A stretch of DNA of 64,000 bases from Panax quinquefolius (Eukaryota > Streptophyta > Magnoliopsida > Apiales > Araliaceae), in the NCBI GenBank assembly GCA_020205615.1, contig CM035153.1, positions 82,039,853-82,103,852 on the forward strand. Reading direction: 5' to 3'. Of the stretch, positions 33,763-43,574 are shown piece after piece. Below the pieces are notes generated by a model. It had not been told where the DNA came from and searched no databases. It saw only the letters and a list, made by a program, of their open reading frames with translations. The position numbers were made by a program, and so were the translations under genes. The first letter of the stretch is position 1; each line of letters opens with the position of its first letter.

Positions 33763-34782
33763 ATGGCAAACTTGACAAAAATAGATTTTTCTATTTTGAA
33801 AATCTCTAGAGACAACTATTTGGCTTTGGCACTTGATGCAGAATTGTACCTAAGTGCAAATGAGTTAGAAAAGACCATTGAATCAGGAAATACAACAACT
33901 TTGGCACAAAATGCAAAAGCCATAATTTTTCTTCATCGCCATATTGATGAAGGATTAAAGACTGAGTATTTAACAGTTAAAGATCCTTTGTCTTTATGGA
34001 CACAATTGAAGGAAAGATTTGACCACCAAAAATTGGTTGTTCTCCCAAATGCCAAATTTGAGTGGCTTAATTTAAGGCTACAAGATTACAAATCAATTAC
34101 AGAATATAGTTCTAATGTTTATAGAATAACCTCTACTTTGGCTTTGTGCGGAGATCCAGTTTTTGAAACCCAAATGTTAGAGAAAACGCTCTTAACTTTT
34201 CATCCCACCAACATGATTCTGTCACAACAATATAGACAGAGTAAGTTCACAAAATTCAGTGACTTGTTGTCTATCCTCCTTGTTGCAGAAAAGAATAATG
34301 AATTGTTGTTGAAAAACCATCAAGTACGGCCAACGGGTGCTACCCCATTGCCAGATATTAACAGCACGTCATTCCAGCAGAATAAACGTGACTAGAGATG
34401 GTCATATAATAAGAAGTGTTGGGGACAAAAGAATTAACGAGGCCATCATAACAACAAATTCCAGAACTGCGACAATTCAAGCCACCAGAAGTGGCAAATG
34501 TCTGGGTCCGGTAAAAATAAAGAAAATGCAACATAGAAAAAGAACAAACCAGATGTTTGTTTTAGGTGTGGAATGAATGGGCATTGGTCGCGTACCTGTC
34601 ATACACCGAGGCATCTGGTTAATTTATTCCAGGAGTCTCAAAAGAACAAAGTAATGGAGGCAGAAACAAGCTTTGTTAATCATCAATTAAATATTGTTGA
34701 TGTTTCACCAATGGCCAACATTGAGGAAAAGGTTGTTGATATTACTAAACCTTCTGAGAGTATCTTTTGGGATATCATTTAA
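33763..34782 (+). pseudogene. E5 gag (copia, UBN2-type) with zinc knuckle, frameshifted
   Basis: ATG at 33763 (MANLTKIDFSILK) starts 210 good codons of copia gag: NYLALALDAELYL, AIIFLHRHIDEGLK, LWTQLKERFDHQ, TFHPTNMILSQQYR. A frameshift near 34390 and a stop break it. The knuckle CFRCGMNGHWSRTC (about 34556-34598) is intact in the frame that continues to 34782. The ending SESIFWDII is as in related copia gags. The protein would form the particle and bind RNA. Confidence 0.85.
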
Positions 34783-34871
34783 TTTCTTGTTTTAATTAAA
34801 CACCCTGCATGTGTAATATTATTATTTTTCATTTTATATGTGGTATGTGTGTCTCATGAATAAAATTATAT

Positions 34872-35946
34872 TTGAAATGTAACTTTTCTTATTTATGTTT
34901 TTATATGTGTCAGACCATTTTTTTAATGGATATGGAGGATATATGTTTAGCGGACAATGCAACAACTCATACAATCCTTCGAAATGAAAAATATTTTTTA
35001 CAACTGATCAAAGCTAAGGGAAATGTAGGAACTATCTCTGGCACATCAAATTTAATCGAGGGATTTGGAAAAGCTAGTTTCTTGCTACCAAATGAGACAC
35101 AAGTTTTTAACAAAAATGCTCTATATTCTAGTAAATCAAGAAGAAATTTGCTTAGTTTTAAAGATATTCGACTAAATGGTTTTCATATTGAAACAACCAA
35201 TGAGAATGATAATGAATATCTTCTCATCCTAGAAAAAATTCATTCAATTTCTTCTAGATTATATACTATGAAAATTAGAGCAATTGAGTCTCATACTGTT
35301 ATGATTCCAAAAATCATAGATCCCAAATCCTTTATGCTTTGACATGAAAGACTCGGTCATCCAGGTACTTCTATGATGCGTCGTATTATTGAAAATCCTA
35401 CTGGTCATCCTTTCAAAGATAAGAAGATTTTTCCTAGTAGTGAATTTCCTTATGCTGCATGTTCTCGAGGAAAATTAATTGTTCGACCATTACCAGTAAA
35501 AGTTTATAAAGAAGCCCCAAAATTCCTAGAGAGAATTCAAGGAGACATTTGTTGACCTATTCAACCATTGTCTGGCCCATTTCGATATTTCATGGTTTTA
35601 ATAGATGCTTCAACTAGATGGTCTCATGTTTGTCTTCTCTCTTCTGGAAATTTTACCTTCTCAAAACTTCTTGCTCAAATAATCAAGTTACGGGCTCAGT
35701 TCCCGGATCATCCAATCAAGTCAATTCGACTTGATAACGCAGCTGAATTTTCATCAATGACTTTTAATGATTTTTGTATGACTATTGGAATTTCTATTGA
35801 GCATTTTGCTCCTCATATTCATACACAAAATGGTTTAGCTGAATCTTTAATAAAAAGACTTCAACTAATTTCATGACCATTAATGTTAAGGGCTAACTTA
35901 CCTACCTCAGTTTGGGGTCATGCAATTCTTCATGCTGTAGCCATCA
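34872..35946 (+). pseudogene. E5 protease and integrase, N-terminal part
   Basis: The protease motif reads CLADNATTHTIL, where related elements have D-S/C-A at the active site. A GAG-pre-integrase finger follows (HERLGHPGTSMM to CSRGKLIVRP, second half changed to YAACS). The integrase has Asp (LIDASTRW), Asp (RLDNAAEF) and Glu (NGLAESLIK). Stops at 35340, 35553 and 35874 break one frame that is otherwise continuous to the E4 insertion after HAVAI. It resumes at 54027. Confidence 0.88.
35942..35946. repeat. Target-site duplication of E4, left copy (CATCA)
   Basis: CATCA at 35942-35946 and at 54022-54026. Collapsing the two copies restores the reading frame of E5 integrase. Confidence 0.92.
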
Positions 35947-36301
35947 TGTGAGATCCCGAATTTTATGAAATAAAAGTATTCAATTTTTCTATTTTGGTAA
36001 ATAGTTAAACTGATAAAAGTTTAAAGTTAAGGGTTATATGTAAAAAATTTTCAAAGTAAGCAAGTTGTAATAAAATAACCGGTAGTAAAAGTACAGTAAT
36101 ACGCGTGGTTGCATAGTAGCACACGATATGGATTATTGATACTTATGTGAGAAGTCACTCAGATATACTCAATTATTGCTACAATAATTGTTGCATGGTA
36201 TCTCGCGTTATTTGATTCAATTATTGTCGATATTTTATATATTATTAAATCAATAATTGAGGTAATAAAGTTATTAATATTATTATTTACAATATTAACG
36301 A

Positions 36302-36396
36302 TGTCTAGAAGTTCTGCCAAGGAGAGGTTTGGTCACCTAATTGCGCGCCAATATGGAGAAAGCTCCCTCTTTCCTGGGAACGACCCGGTTGATTCA
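36302..36396 (+). promoter_or_regulatory. Conserved ~95-bp LTR block (copy 3)
   Basis: GGAGAGGTTTGGTCACCTAA, then CTCCCTCTTTCCTGGGAACG. The AAATCCTTGTCGG part present in the other copies is shortened here. The fourth copy is at 40896-40998 in LTR 2. Confidence 0.75.
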
Positions 36397-36467
36397 TATT
36401 GTGAATTATAATAATGATGATAAATGTTGTTAAATATATTGAGGTGTCTTTTTATGAAGTCATTTAA

Positions 36468-36470
<3 letters not shown>

Positions 36471-36503
<33 letters not shown>
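36471..36503. repeat. (TA)n microsatellite
   Basis: Uninterrupted TA run in E4 LTR 1. A second tract lies at 36855-36888, and the LTR 2 counterpart at 41073-41124 is longer. Confidence 0.9.
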
Positions 36504-36508
<5 letters not shown>

Positions 36509-36851
36509 TTTGTTTTATTAGTATTATTAATGTAATAAAATAGAAAAGCTTTTTATATAAAATGTAATACTTTTATAAAGTTATTTATTTTATTAGACAA
36601 TAATTAGAATATATTAAATTTTATTATGCATAGTGTTTGCATAAGTGCTGCGTAGTGTTTTGCATAGTAAAATCTTTTTATATAAAATGCAATTCTTTTA
36701 TAAAGTTATTTGTTTTATTAGATAATAATTAGAATATATTATATTTTATTATGCATAGTGTTTGCATAGTGCTCTGCATAGTGTTTGCATAGTAAAATCT
36801 TTTTATATAAAATGAATACTTTTATAAAGTTAATTGTTTTATTAGATTTTA

Positions 36852-36892
<41 letters not shown>

Positions 36893-36912
36893 CATAGTAT
36901 CCTTTCTATTTT

Positions 36913-36922
36913 CCTATAAATA
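36913..36922 (+). promoter_or_regulatory. TATA box of E4 LTR 1
   Basis: CCTATAAATAGG. The LTR 2 counterpart (41541-41551) reads CCTATAAAAAGG. Confidence 0.7.
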
Positions 36923-37136
36923 GGATGTTTAGTTAGAAATGAAATCACACCTAAAATTTAGAGAATTCTCTTCTATAATCTTGAGCGTATTTCTTCAGAG
37001 TTTAAGAAAGCTTTGAACGTAGTGCAAGTTTTCTTCAAGTATATCCCCCCCTAAACGTCGGAGTACTCTTATTTCTAAGGTAAGGGATATTATTTGTTGT
37101 ACTCGTAAGAGGTATTATTTCTTTCCTATTCATGAA

Positions 37137-37700
37137 GAGAACTTCTGTTATTCCATTCTTTATTATTACATTGGAATAACTTTTGTATCTGCGGACTACC
37201 CTATACTTGGTGAAATTCTTCTGTTATTCCATTCTTTATTATTATGTTGGAATAACCTGTCTATGCGAAATACTGCATATATGGTGAAATTCTTCTGTTA
37301 TTCCATTCTTTATTATTTTGTTGGAATAACCTGTCTGTGCGAAGTACCGCATACATGGTGAAATTCTGTTATTATTTCATTCTTTATTATTCTATCAAAA
37401 TATCCTGTCTGTGCATTTTTGCATGACCTAGTTCCATTATTTATTATTCTGACGGAATATCCTATCTGTGCGTTTACGCATTACCTGGTTCCATTCTTTA
37501 TTATTCTGTTGAGAATAACCTGTCTGTGCAGTCTATCGCATGCATGGTGAATTCTTCTGTTATTCCATTCTTTATTATCCTGTTGGAATAACCTGTCTAT
37601 GTGGATTACCACATGCATGGTGAATGATCCTTTGTATTCATTCCTTATTAATTTATGGAAATGATCTGTTTACGTGGATTACCGCATGGCGAGTGAAAAT
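37137..37700 (+). repeat. 58/72-bp minisatellite in E4 LTR 1
   Basis: About eight units. The last five follow the long, short, short, long, terminal order and end GAAAATCCATTTGCAGTTT, as in the E5 leader. The LTR 2 counterpart is 41765-42335. Confidence 0.85.
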
Positions 37701-38764
37701 CCATTTGCAGTTTCGTAATTTTTCTGACCCTCAAAAATTCAGGAAAAATTTGAAATGATAATTTGATGAGTTTTTTATATTGTGTCTAAAGATGGCGATT
37801 TTTGGATGTATAGATTAAGAGTTATGGATTTTATGGGAAAATACTATTTTAAAAGTAAACCCTTATAACTCTTTGTGGTTAACTCCAAAATTGGTGAAAT
37901 TTTTATTGGGAGTACATTTATATAACAGGAGTATACCCTGTAAATTTCAGAATTTTTGGACAAAGGTACCATTTATGATTAATGTCTAAATATTCGGCAG
38001 TTTTGGCCATATGAAAAACAGTAAATGAATTTTAAAAATTCCGAGAAAAATATATGTTCAATATGGGACTATATTCTATTAAATCCCAGAAAAGAAATAT
38101 TTTTGGGACTGATTTGGTATTTTTCATGGAAATGAACTAGTTATGAGTAAATGAATTAAATATGTTATGTGAAGTAACAAAATTGGAAAATAGGATTTTA
38201 TGGCTTGGGAATCCTATATAGGGTATATACATATTTTTGATAAGGGATTTGATCATTGGTGATGAAATCTTATGAGTATGGTATTTTTGAATGATTAAAT
38301 GCATTATTTGGAAAAGTGTAAACAATTGAAATAAATTGTTTATAAATTTAAGAAGTGATTAAAATGTTATTATAATATTAATAATATTAGATTATGAATT
38401 TATCAAGGGATTTATAACATTTGGATTAAGGTGTTATGAAATCATGGATTTATGAATCTTACTCTTAAAATTAAATCTATATTTTGATCATATTGTTTTT
38501 ATTATCATATATAACATTTTTATAACACCGGTGATGGAATTTCTCTTTGACTTAAGTGTAAAGATGGGTAGATTATTAGTGTGATCGTGACTATGGGTTC
38601 TCTTTGGCCAGTAGTGCAAAGATGAATTGTTGACTGGTATGATTATGACCATTAAATTTACAATTGAATATTTTTAGCTTAAGTGCAAAGGTGAATTGAT
38701 CAACATGGTTATAATTATTGTTTATATAAATTCTGAAATGGTTATATATTTCTTTGAGATATTA

Positions 38765-39031
38765 ATATCTTTGGCTTGTAGTGCAAAGATGACCTATTGT
38801 TGAATATCTTTGGCCTGTAGTGCAAAGATGACCTCTTGTTGAATATCTTTGGCCCGTAGTGCAAAGATGACCTGTTGTTGAATATCTTTGGCCTGTAGTG
38901 CAAAGATGAACTGTTAATGAGTATCTTTGGCCCGTAGTGCGAAGATGACCTGTTGTTGAATATCTTTGGCCTGTAGTGAAAAGATGAACTGTTAATGAAT
39001 ATCTTTGGCCCGTAGTGCAAAGATGAATTTG
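38765..39031 (+). repeat. 39-bp minisatellite in E4 LTR 1 (seven units)
   Basis: Unit ATATCTTTGGCCTGTAGTGC-AAAGATGACCTGTTGTTGA. LTR 2 has four units at 43389-43533. Minus-strand open frames here (repeated SSLHYGPKIF) are by-products. Confidence 0.92.
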
Positions 39032-39620
39032 TTAGTATGATTATGAGCAGAAATTGAGATTTGATATAAACATGATTTTTGATGTTTCAGGTGAAGATAG
39101 GTGATGAAAATTATCTTCGTCCTGGGTGCGAAGAGGAATTTAGAATCATAATTATGATTATGAGTTATTCATATGATTGTGCACAGGAATTGTTGATTGA
39201 TAAAACATTATCGGTGGACTTTTAACATAGAGAAGATAATAGAACTGAAGGTCTATTTGACTCTTTTAATGGATTGCTCGTTCCACTGCAACTATGATTG
39301 AAAAGTTTTATCATCTACCATATGTTTTTAAATCTCTGATTTATTTCTGATGAAGGCTATTGATGCTGTAAATTATCTTTAGTCATGATATTCTTTACTG
39401 GGCTAGTTGTGTTCACCCTTTTTGCTTCACAATTTCTTTTAGGTAATAAGAGTGTAGTTGGGTCGAGCGGGGATAACAGGAGAATAGAACGGTGGTCTAT
39501 AGCTGTTGAGGTTCTTCCTAAATAGTATGAAAATAATTTTATTGAGAACTTTAGATAAGTGTGTCGTATTGTATATGTCATTTGATATTTAATTTTGGTG
39601 AACCGAATAGGGTGAGGTGA

Positions 39621-40010
39621 ACCCAACTTTGGAAGGGTGTTTTGCCACTATCATACAAGATGTGTAATGACATACAACCTCGTGTTATCATAAGACAGGG
39701 TTGTGCACATCCACTTGCTGAGTATATCTACGAGCACTACCTATATAATCTTGGAGTTTATTTGAAATATAATTTTCACTTGGAGATAGTGGAGATAGTT
39801 ATATGTCAAGAGAAGACTCACCATTAGAAAGAAGATGATAGTAATCTTCTCGTTTTTCTTTGGGGTCTATTAGGTCAACCAAGGATAATTCTGTGGACAT
39901 ATGATATCTATCATAACCTAGACGCATGGCCTCCCATGTACGAAGGTTTCCTTGAGCACTTCCCAAAGATTTTAATATCTAAAATAGTTTTTGACTATAC
40001 TTTTATGTAA
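39621..40010 (+). pseudogene. Coding-like segment inside E4 LTR 1, origin unknown
   Basis: Open for about 130 codons with one stop (TAG at 39825-39827) and ending TAA at 40008-40010. Visible stretches include VIIRQGCAHPLAEYIYEHY, LLVFLWGLLGQPRIILWTY and MYEGFLEHFPKILI. The second LTR has the same segment (about 53441-53830), with its stop one codon later. The E3 LTR, otherwise related at both sides, lacks it. I do not recognise a family. It could be a captured gene fragment or a chance frame. Confidence 0.45.
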
Positions 40011-40201
40011 AGTATCATTGTAAGGATGTGGTCGAGGCACCCTGAGAGTTACATACATTTGTATTAAAACTCACAGTTAACTGTGGTCGTATTCTATATG
40101 ACAATTCAACAGTTGTATAAATGAAGTTTGTATTTGATTTTTATAGTGTGATATCTGGCGACTCAGAATGGGTCGTGTGGACCTATTTTGGGGACGTCAC
40201 A

Positions 40202-40538
40202 AATAGTATCAGAGCTTAGGGATATGGTCGCTGGCGGAGATAAGAGTCTAGAACTAGGAGGGGAGAGATGAGTTATATACTTCGCTAGTGTGTGACTTAC
40301 CTAAGCTGAAATTGTTTACTTGATAAGTTGACAAATTGTGATATGTCAATTAACCTTTGTTTTGAAGCTATATTCTAGAATGATATCTGAAATACAGGAG
40401 ATGAGAAATGGGAAAATCATGATAGCGAGGAAATTAACGGAAAGGTACAATCTGAAAAGAAAGCAAGGTATTCTCATCTCTTCGAATATCAGGTACGTAC
40501 GTAAATTTCGAGGGCGAAATTTCATAAGGAGGGGAGAT
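40202..40538 (+). other. E4 interior: PBS, pol C-terminal remnant, PPT
   Basis: A degenerate PBS (TAGTATCAGAGCT, 40204-40216; the usual second base G is A) begins it and a PPT (AAGGAGGGGAGAT, 40526-40538) ends it. Between them only the last few pol codons are recognisable: a segment reading ARYSHLFEYQ near 40465-40493, corresponding to ARYPHLF at the end of E3 pol. The open frame at 40338-40565 is in a different frame and crosses into the LTR; not supported. Confidence 0.8.
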
Positions 40539-40895
40539 TGTGAGATCCCAAATTTTATGAAATAAAAGTATTCAATTTTTCTATTTTGGTAAATAGTTAA
40601 ATTGATAAAAGTTTAAAGTTAAGGGTGATATGTGAAATTTTTTCAAAGTAAGCAAGTTGTCATAAAATAACCTAGTAAAGTAAAGTACGATGTCTGGCGT
40701 GGTTGCATAGTAGCACTGCGGTATTGATTATTGATGCTTATGTGAGAAGTCTCCGGATATACTCAATTATTACTACGATGAATTGTTGCATAGTATCTCA
40801 CGTTATTTGATTCAATTATTGTCGATATTTTATATATTATTAAATCAATAATTGAGGTAACAAAGTTATTAATATTATTATTTGCAATATTAAGG

Positions 40896-40998
40896 ATGTC
40901 TAGAAGTTACGCCAAGGAGAGGTTTGGTCACCTAATTGCGCCGCCATAGGAGAAATCCTTATTGAAAGCCCCTCTTTCACAGGAACGACCTAGTTGAT
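40896..40998 (+). promoter_or_regulatory. Conserved ~95-bp LTR block (copy 4)
   Basis: GGAGAGGTTTGGTCACCTAA, GGAGAAATCCTTATTGAAAG and CCCTCTTTC in the same order as the other three copies. Confidence 0.75.
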
Positions 40999-41072
40999 TA
41001 ATATTGTGAATTATAATAATGATGATAAATGTTGTTAAATATATTGAGGTGTCTTTTTATGAAGTCACGAAA

Positions 41073-41073
41073 G

Positions 41074-41124
<51 letters not shown>
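41073..41124. repeat. (TA)n microsatellite
   Basis: About 25 TA units in E4 LTR 2, longer than the matching tract in LTR 1. Confidence 0.92.
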
Positions 41125-41127
<3 letters not shown>

Positions 41128-41764
41128 TTTATTTTATTAGTATTATTAATGTAATAAAAGCAGAAAAAACTTTTTATATAAAACAAAATACTTTATAAAG
41201 TTCTTTGTTTTATTAGATAATAATTAGAATATATTATATTTTATTATGCGTAGTGTTTGCATAGTACTGCATAGTGTTTTTGCATAGTAAAATCTTTTTA
41301 TATAAAATAGAATACTTTTATAAAGCTATTTGTTTTATTAGATAATAATTAGAATATATTATATTTTATTATGCATAGTGTTTGCATAGTTACTGCATAG
41401 TATTTGTATAGTAAAATCTTTTTATAGAAAATAGAATACTTTTATAAAGTTAATTGTTTTATTAGATTTTAAATAAAATATATAAATATATAATTATATA
41501 TATATATATATATATTATTGCTTAGTATCCTTTTTATTTTCCTATAAAAAGGATGTTTAGTTAGAATTGAAATCACACCAGAAATTCAGAGAATTATCTT
41601 CTATAATCTTGAGCGTATTTCTTTAGAGTTTAAGAAATTTTTGAGCGTAGTGCAAGTTTTCTTCAAGTATATCCCCGCTCTAACCGTCGGAGTACTCTTC
41701 TTTCTAAGGTAAGGGATATTATTTGTTGTACTCGTAAGGGGTATTATTTCTTTCGTATTCATGA

Positions 41765-42335
41765 AGACAACTTCTGTTATTCCATTCTTTATTATTCTGT
41801 TGGAATAACATGTATACGCGGACTACCCTATACTTGGTGAAATTCTTCTGTTATTCCATTCTTTATTATTATATTGGAATAACTTGTCTATCAAAATCTT
41901 TGCGTATATATGGTGAAATTCTTACATTATTCCATTCTTTATTATTATGTTGGAATAACTTTACATCAGATACCACATACATGGTGAAATTCTATTATTA
42001 TTCCATTCTTTATTATTACGTCGGATATCCCATGCATGCGTTTTTTGCATGACCTGATTCCATTATTTATTATTCATAGAATATCCCATGCGTGCATTTA
42101 CGCATGACCTGGTTCCATTCTTTATTATTCTGTTGAGAATAACCTGTCTGTGCGGTCTATCACATGCATGGTGAATTCTTCTATTATTCCATTCTTTATT
42201 ATTCTATTGGAATAACCTGTCTATGTGGATTACCACATGCATGGTGAATGATCCTTTGTATTCATTCCTTATTAAATTGTGGAAATGATCTGTTTACGTG
42301 GATTACCGCATGGCGAGTGAAAATCTATTTGCAGT
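41765..42335 (+). repeat. 58/72-bp minisatellite in E4 LTR 2
   Basis: Counterpart of 37137-37700, same unit order and same terminal unit, with short substitutions between the copies. Confidence 0.85.
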
Positions 42336-43388
42336 TTTGTAATTTTTCTGGCTCTCAAAAATTCTGAAAAAATTTGAAATGATAATTTGATGAGTTTTCT
42401 ATATTGTGTCCAAAGATGGCGATTTTTGGATGTATAGATTAAGAGTTACGGATTTTATGGAAAAAAACTATTTTAAAAATAAACCCTTATAACTCCTTGT
42501 GGTTAACTCCAAAATTGGTGAAATTTTTATTGGGAGTACATTTATACAACAGGAGTATACCCTGTAAATTTTGGAATTTTTGGACAAAGGTATAATTTAT
42601 GATAAATGTCTAAATATTCGGCAATTTTGGACATATGAAAAATAGTAAATGAATTTTAAAAATTCCGAGAAAAATATATGTTCAATATGGGGCTATATTC
42701 TGTTAAATTCCAGAAAAGAAATATTTTTGGGACTGATTTGATATTTTTCATGAAAATGAACTAGTTATGAGTAAATGAATTAAATATGTTATGTGAAGTA
42801 ATAAAATTGAAAAATAGAATTTTATGGCTTGGGAATCCTATATAGGGTATATACAGATTTTTGATAAGGGATTTGATCATTGGTGATGAAATCTTATGAG
42901 TATGACATTTTTGAATGATTAAATGCATTATTTGGAAAAGTGTAAACAATTGAAATAAATTGTTTATAATTTTAAGAAGTGATTAAAATGTTATTATAAT
43001 ATTAATAATATTAGATTATGAGTTTATCAAGTGATTTATAACCTTTGGATTAAGGTGTTATGAAATCATGGATTTATGAATCTTACTCTTGAAATTAAAT
43101 CTATATTTTGATCATATTGTTTTTATTATCATATATAACATTTTTATAACCCTGGTGATGGAATTTCTCTTTGACTTAAGTGTAAAGATGGGTAGATTAT
43201 TGGTGTGATCGTGACTATGGGTTCTCTTTGGCCAGTAGTGCAAAGATGAATTGTTTACTAGTATGATCATGACCATTAAATTTACAATTGAATATTTTTA
43301 GCTTAAGTGCAAAGGTGAATTGATCAACATGGTTATAATTATTATTTATATAAATTCTGAAATGATTGTATATTTCTTTGAGATATTA

Positions 43389-43533
43389 ATATCTTTGGCC
43401 CGTAGTGCAAAGACGACCTGTTGTTGAATATCTTTGGCTTGTAGTGCAAAGATGACCTGTTGTTGAATATCTTTGGCTTGTAATGCAAAGATGAACCGTT
43501 AATGAATATCTTTGGCCCGTAGTGCAAAGATGA
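43389..43533 (+). repeat. 39-bp minisatellite in E4 LTR 2 (four units)
   Basis: Same unit as 38765-39031 but four copies instead of seven. Confidence 0.92.
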
Positions 43534-43569
43534 ATTTATTAGTATGATTATGAGCAGAAATTGTGATTT

Positions 43570-43574
43570 GGTAT
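43570..43574. repeat. Target-site duplication of E6, left copy (GGTAT)
   Basis: GGTAT at 43570-43574 and at 52897-52901. E4 LTR 1 has the uninterrupted sequence (GATTTGATATAAACATG) at the same place. Confidence 0.92.

Larger units (their letters stand above)
35947..40201 (+). repeat. E4 LTR 1
   Basis: Starts TGTGAGATCCCGAATTTTATG and ends TTTTGGGGACGTCACA. In order: conserved block (36302-36396), (TA)n tracts, ~125-bp AT-rich repeats with TGCATAGTGTTTGCATAG (36540-36850), TATA box (36913-36922), donor-like AAGGTAAGG (37077-37085), 58/72-bp array (37137-37700), GCAAAGATG array (38765-39031), coding-like insert (39621-40010). Confidence 0.9.
40539..43574 (+). repeat. E4 LTR 2, left part
   Basis: Starts TGTGAGATCCCAAATTTTATG and parallels LTR 1 throughout: conserved block (40896-40998), (TA)n (41073-41124), TATA (41541-41551), donor-like AAGGTAAGG (41706-41714), 58/72-bp array (41765-42335), 39-bp array (43389-43533). 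Interrupted by E6 after GATTTGGTAT. Confidence 0.9.

Noticed and set aside
38137..38325. Minus-strand frame repeated at 42761-42949
   Set aside because: Same LTR copied twice; no protein-like features and wrong strand.
38742..39020. Minus-strand open frame of repeated SSLHYGPKIFNN units (also 26119-26316 and 43342-43599)
   Set aside because: It is the reverse translation of the 39-bp minisatellite; unit length is a multiple of three, so the frame stays open by default.
33156..43533. Possible CRISPR-like arrays (regular repeats of 39, 58 or 72 bases)
   Set aside because: Repeats are contiguous or have repeat-derived spacers, and lie in LTRs and leaders of a plant genome; no cas genes.
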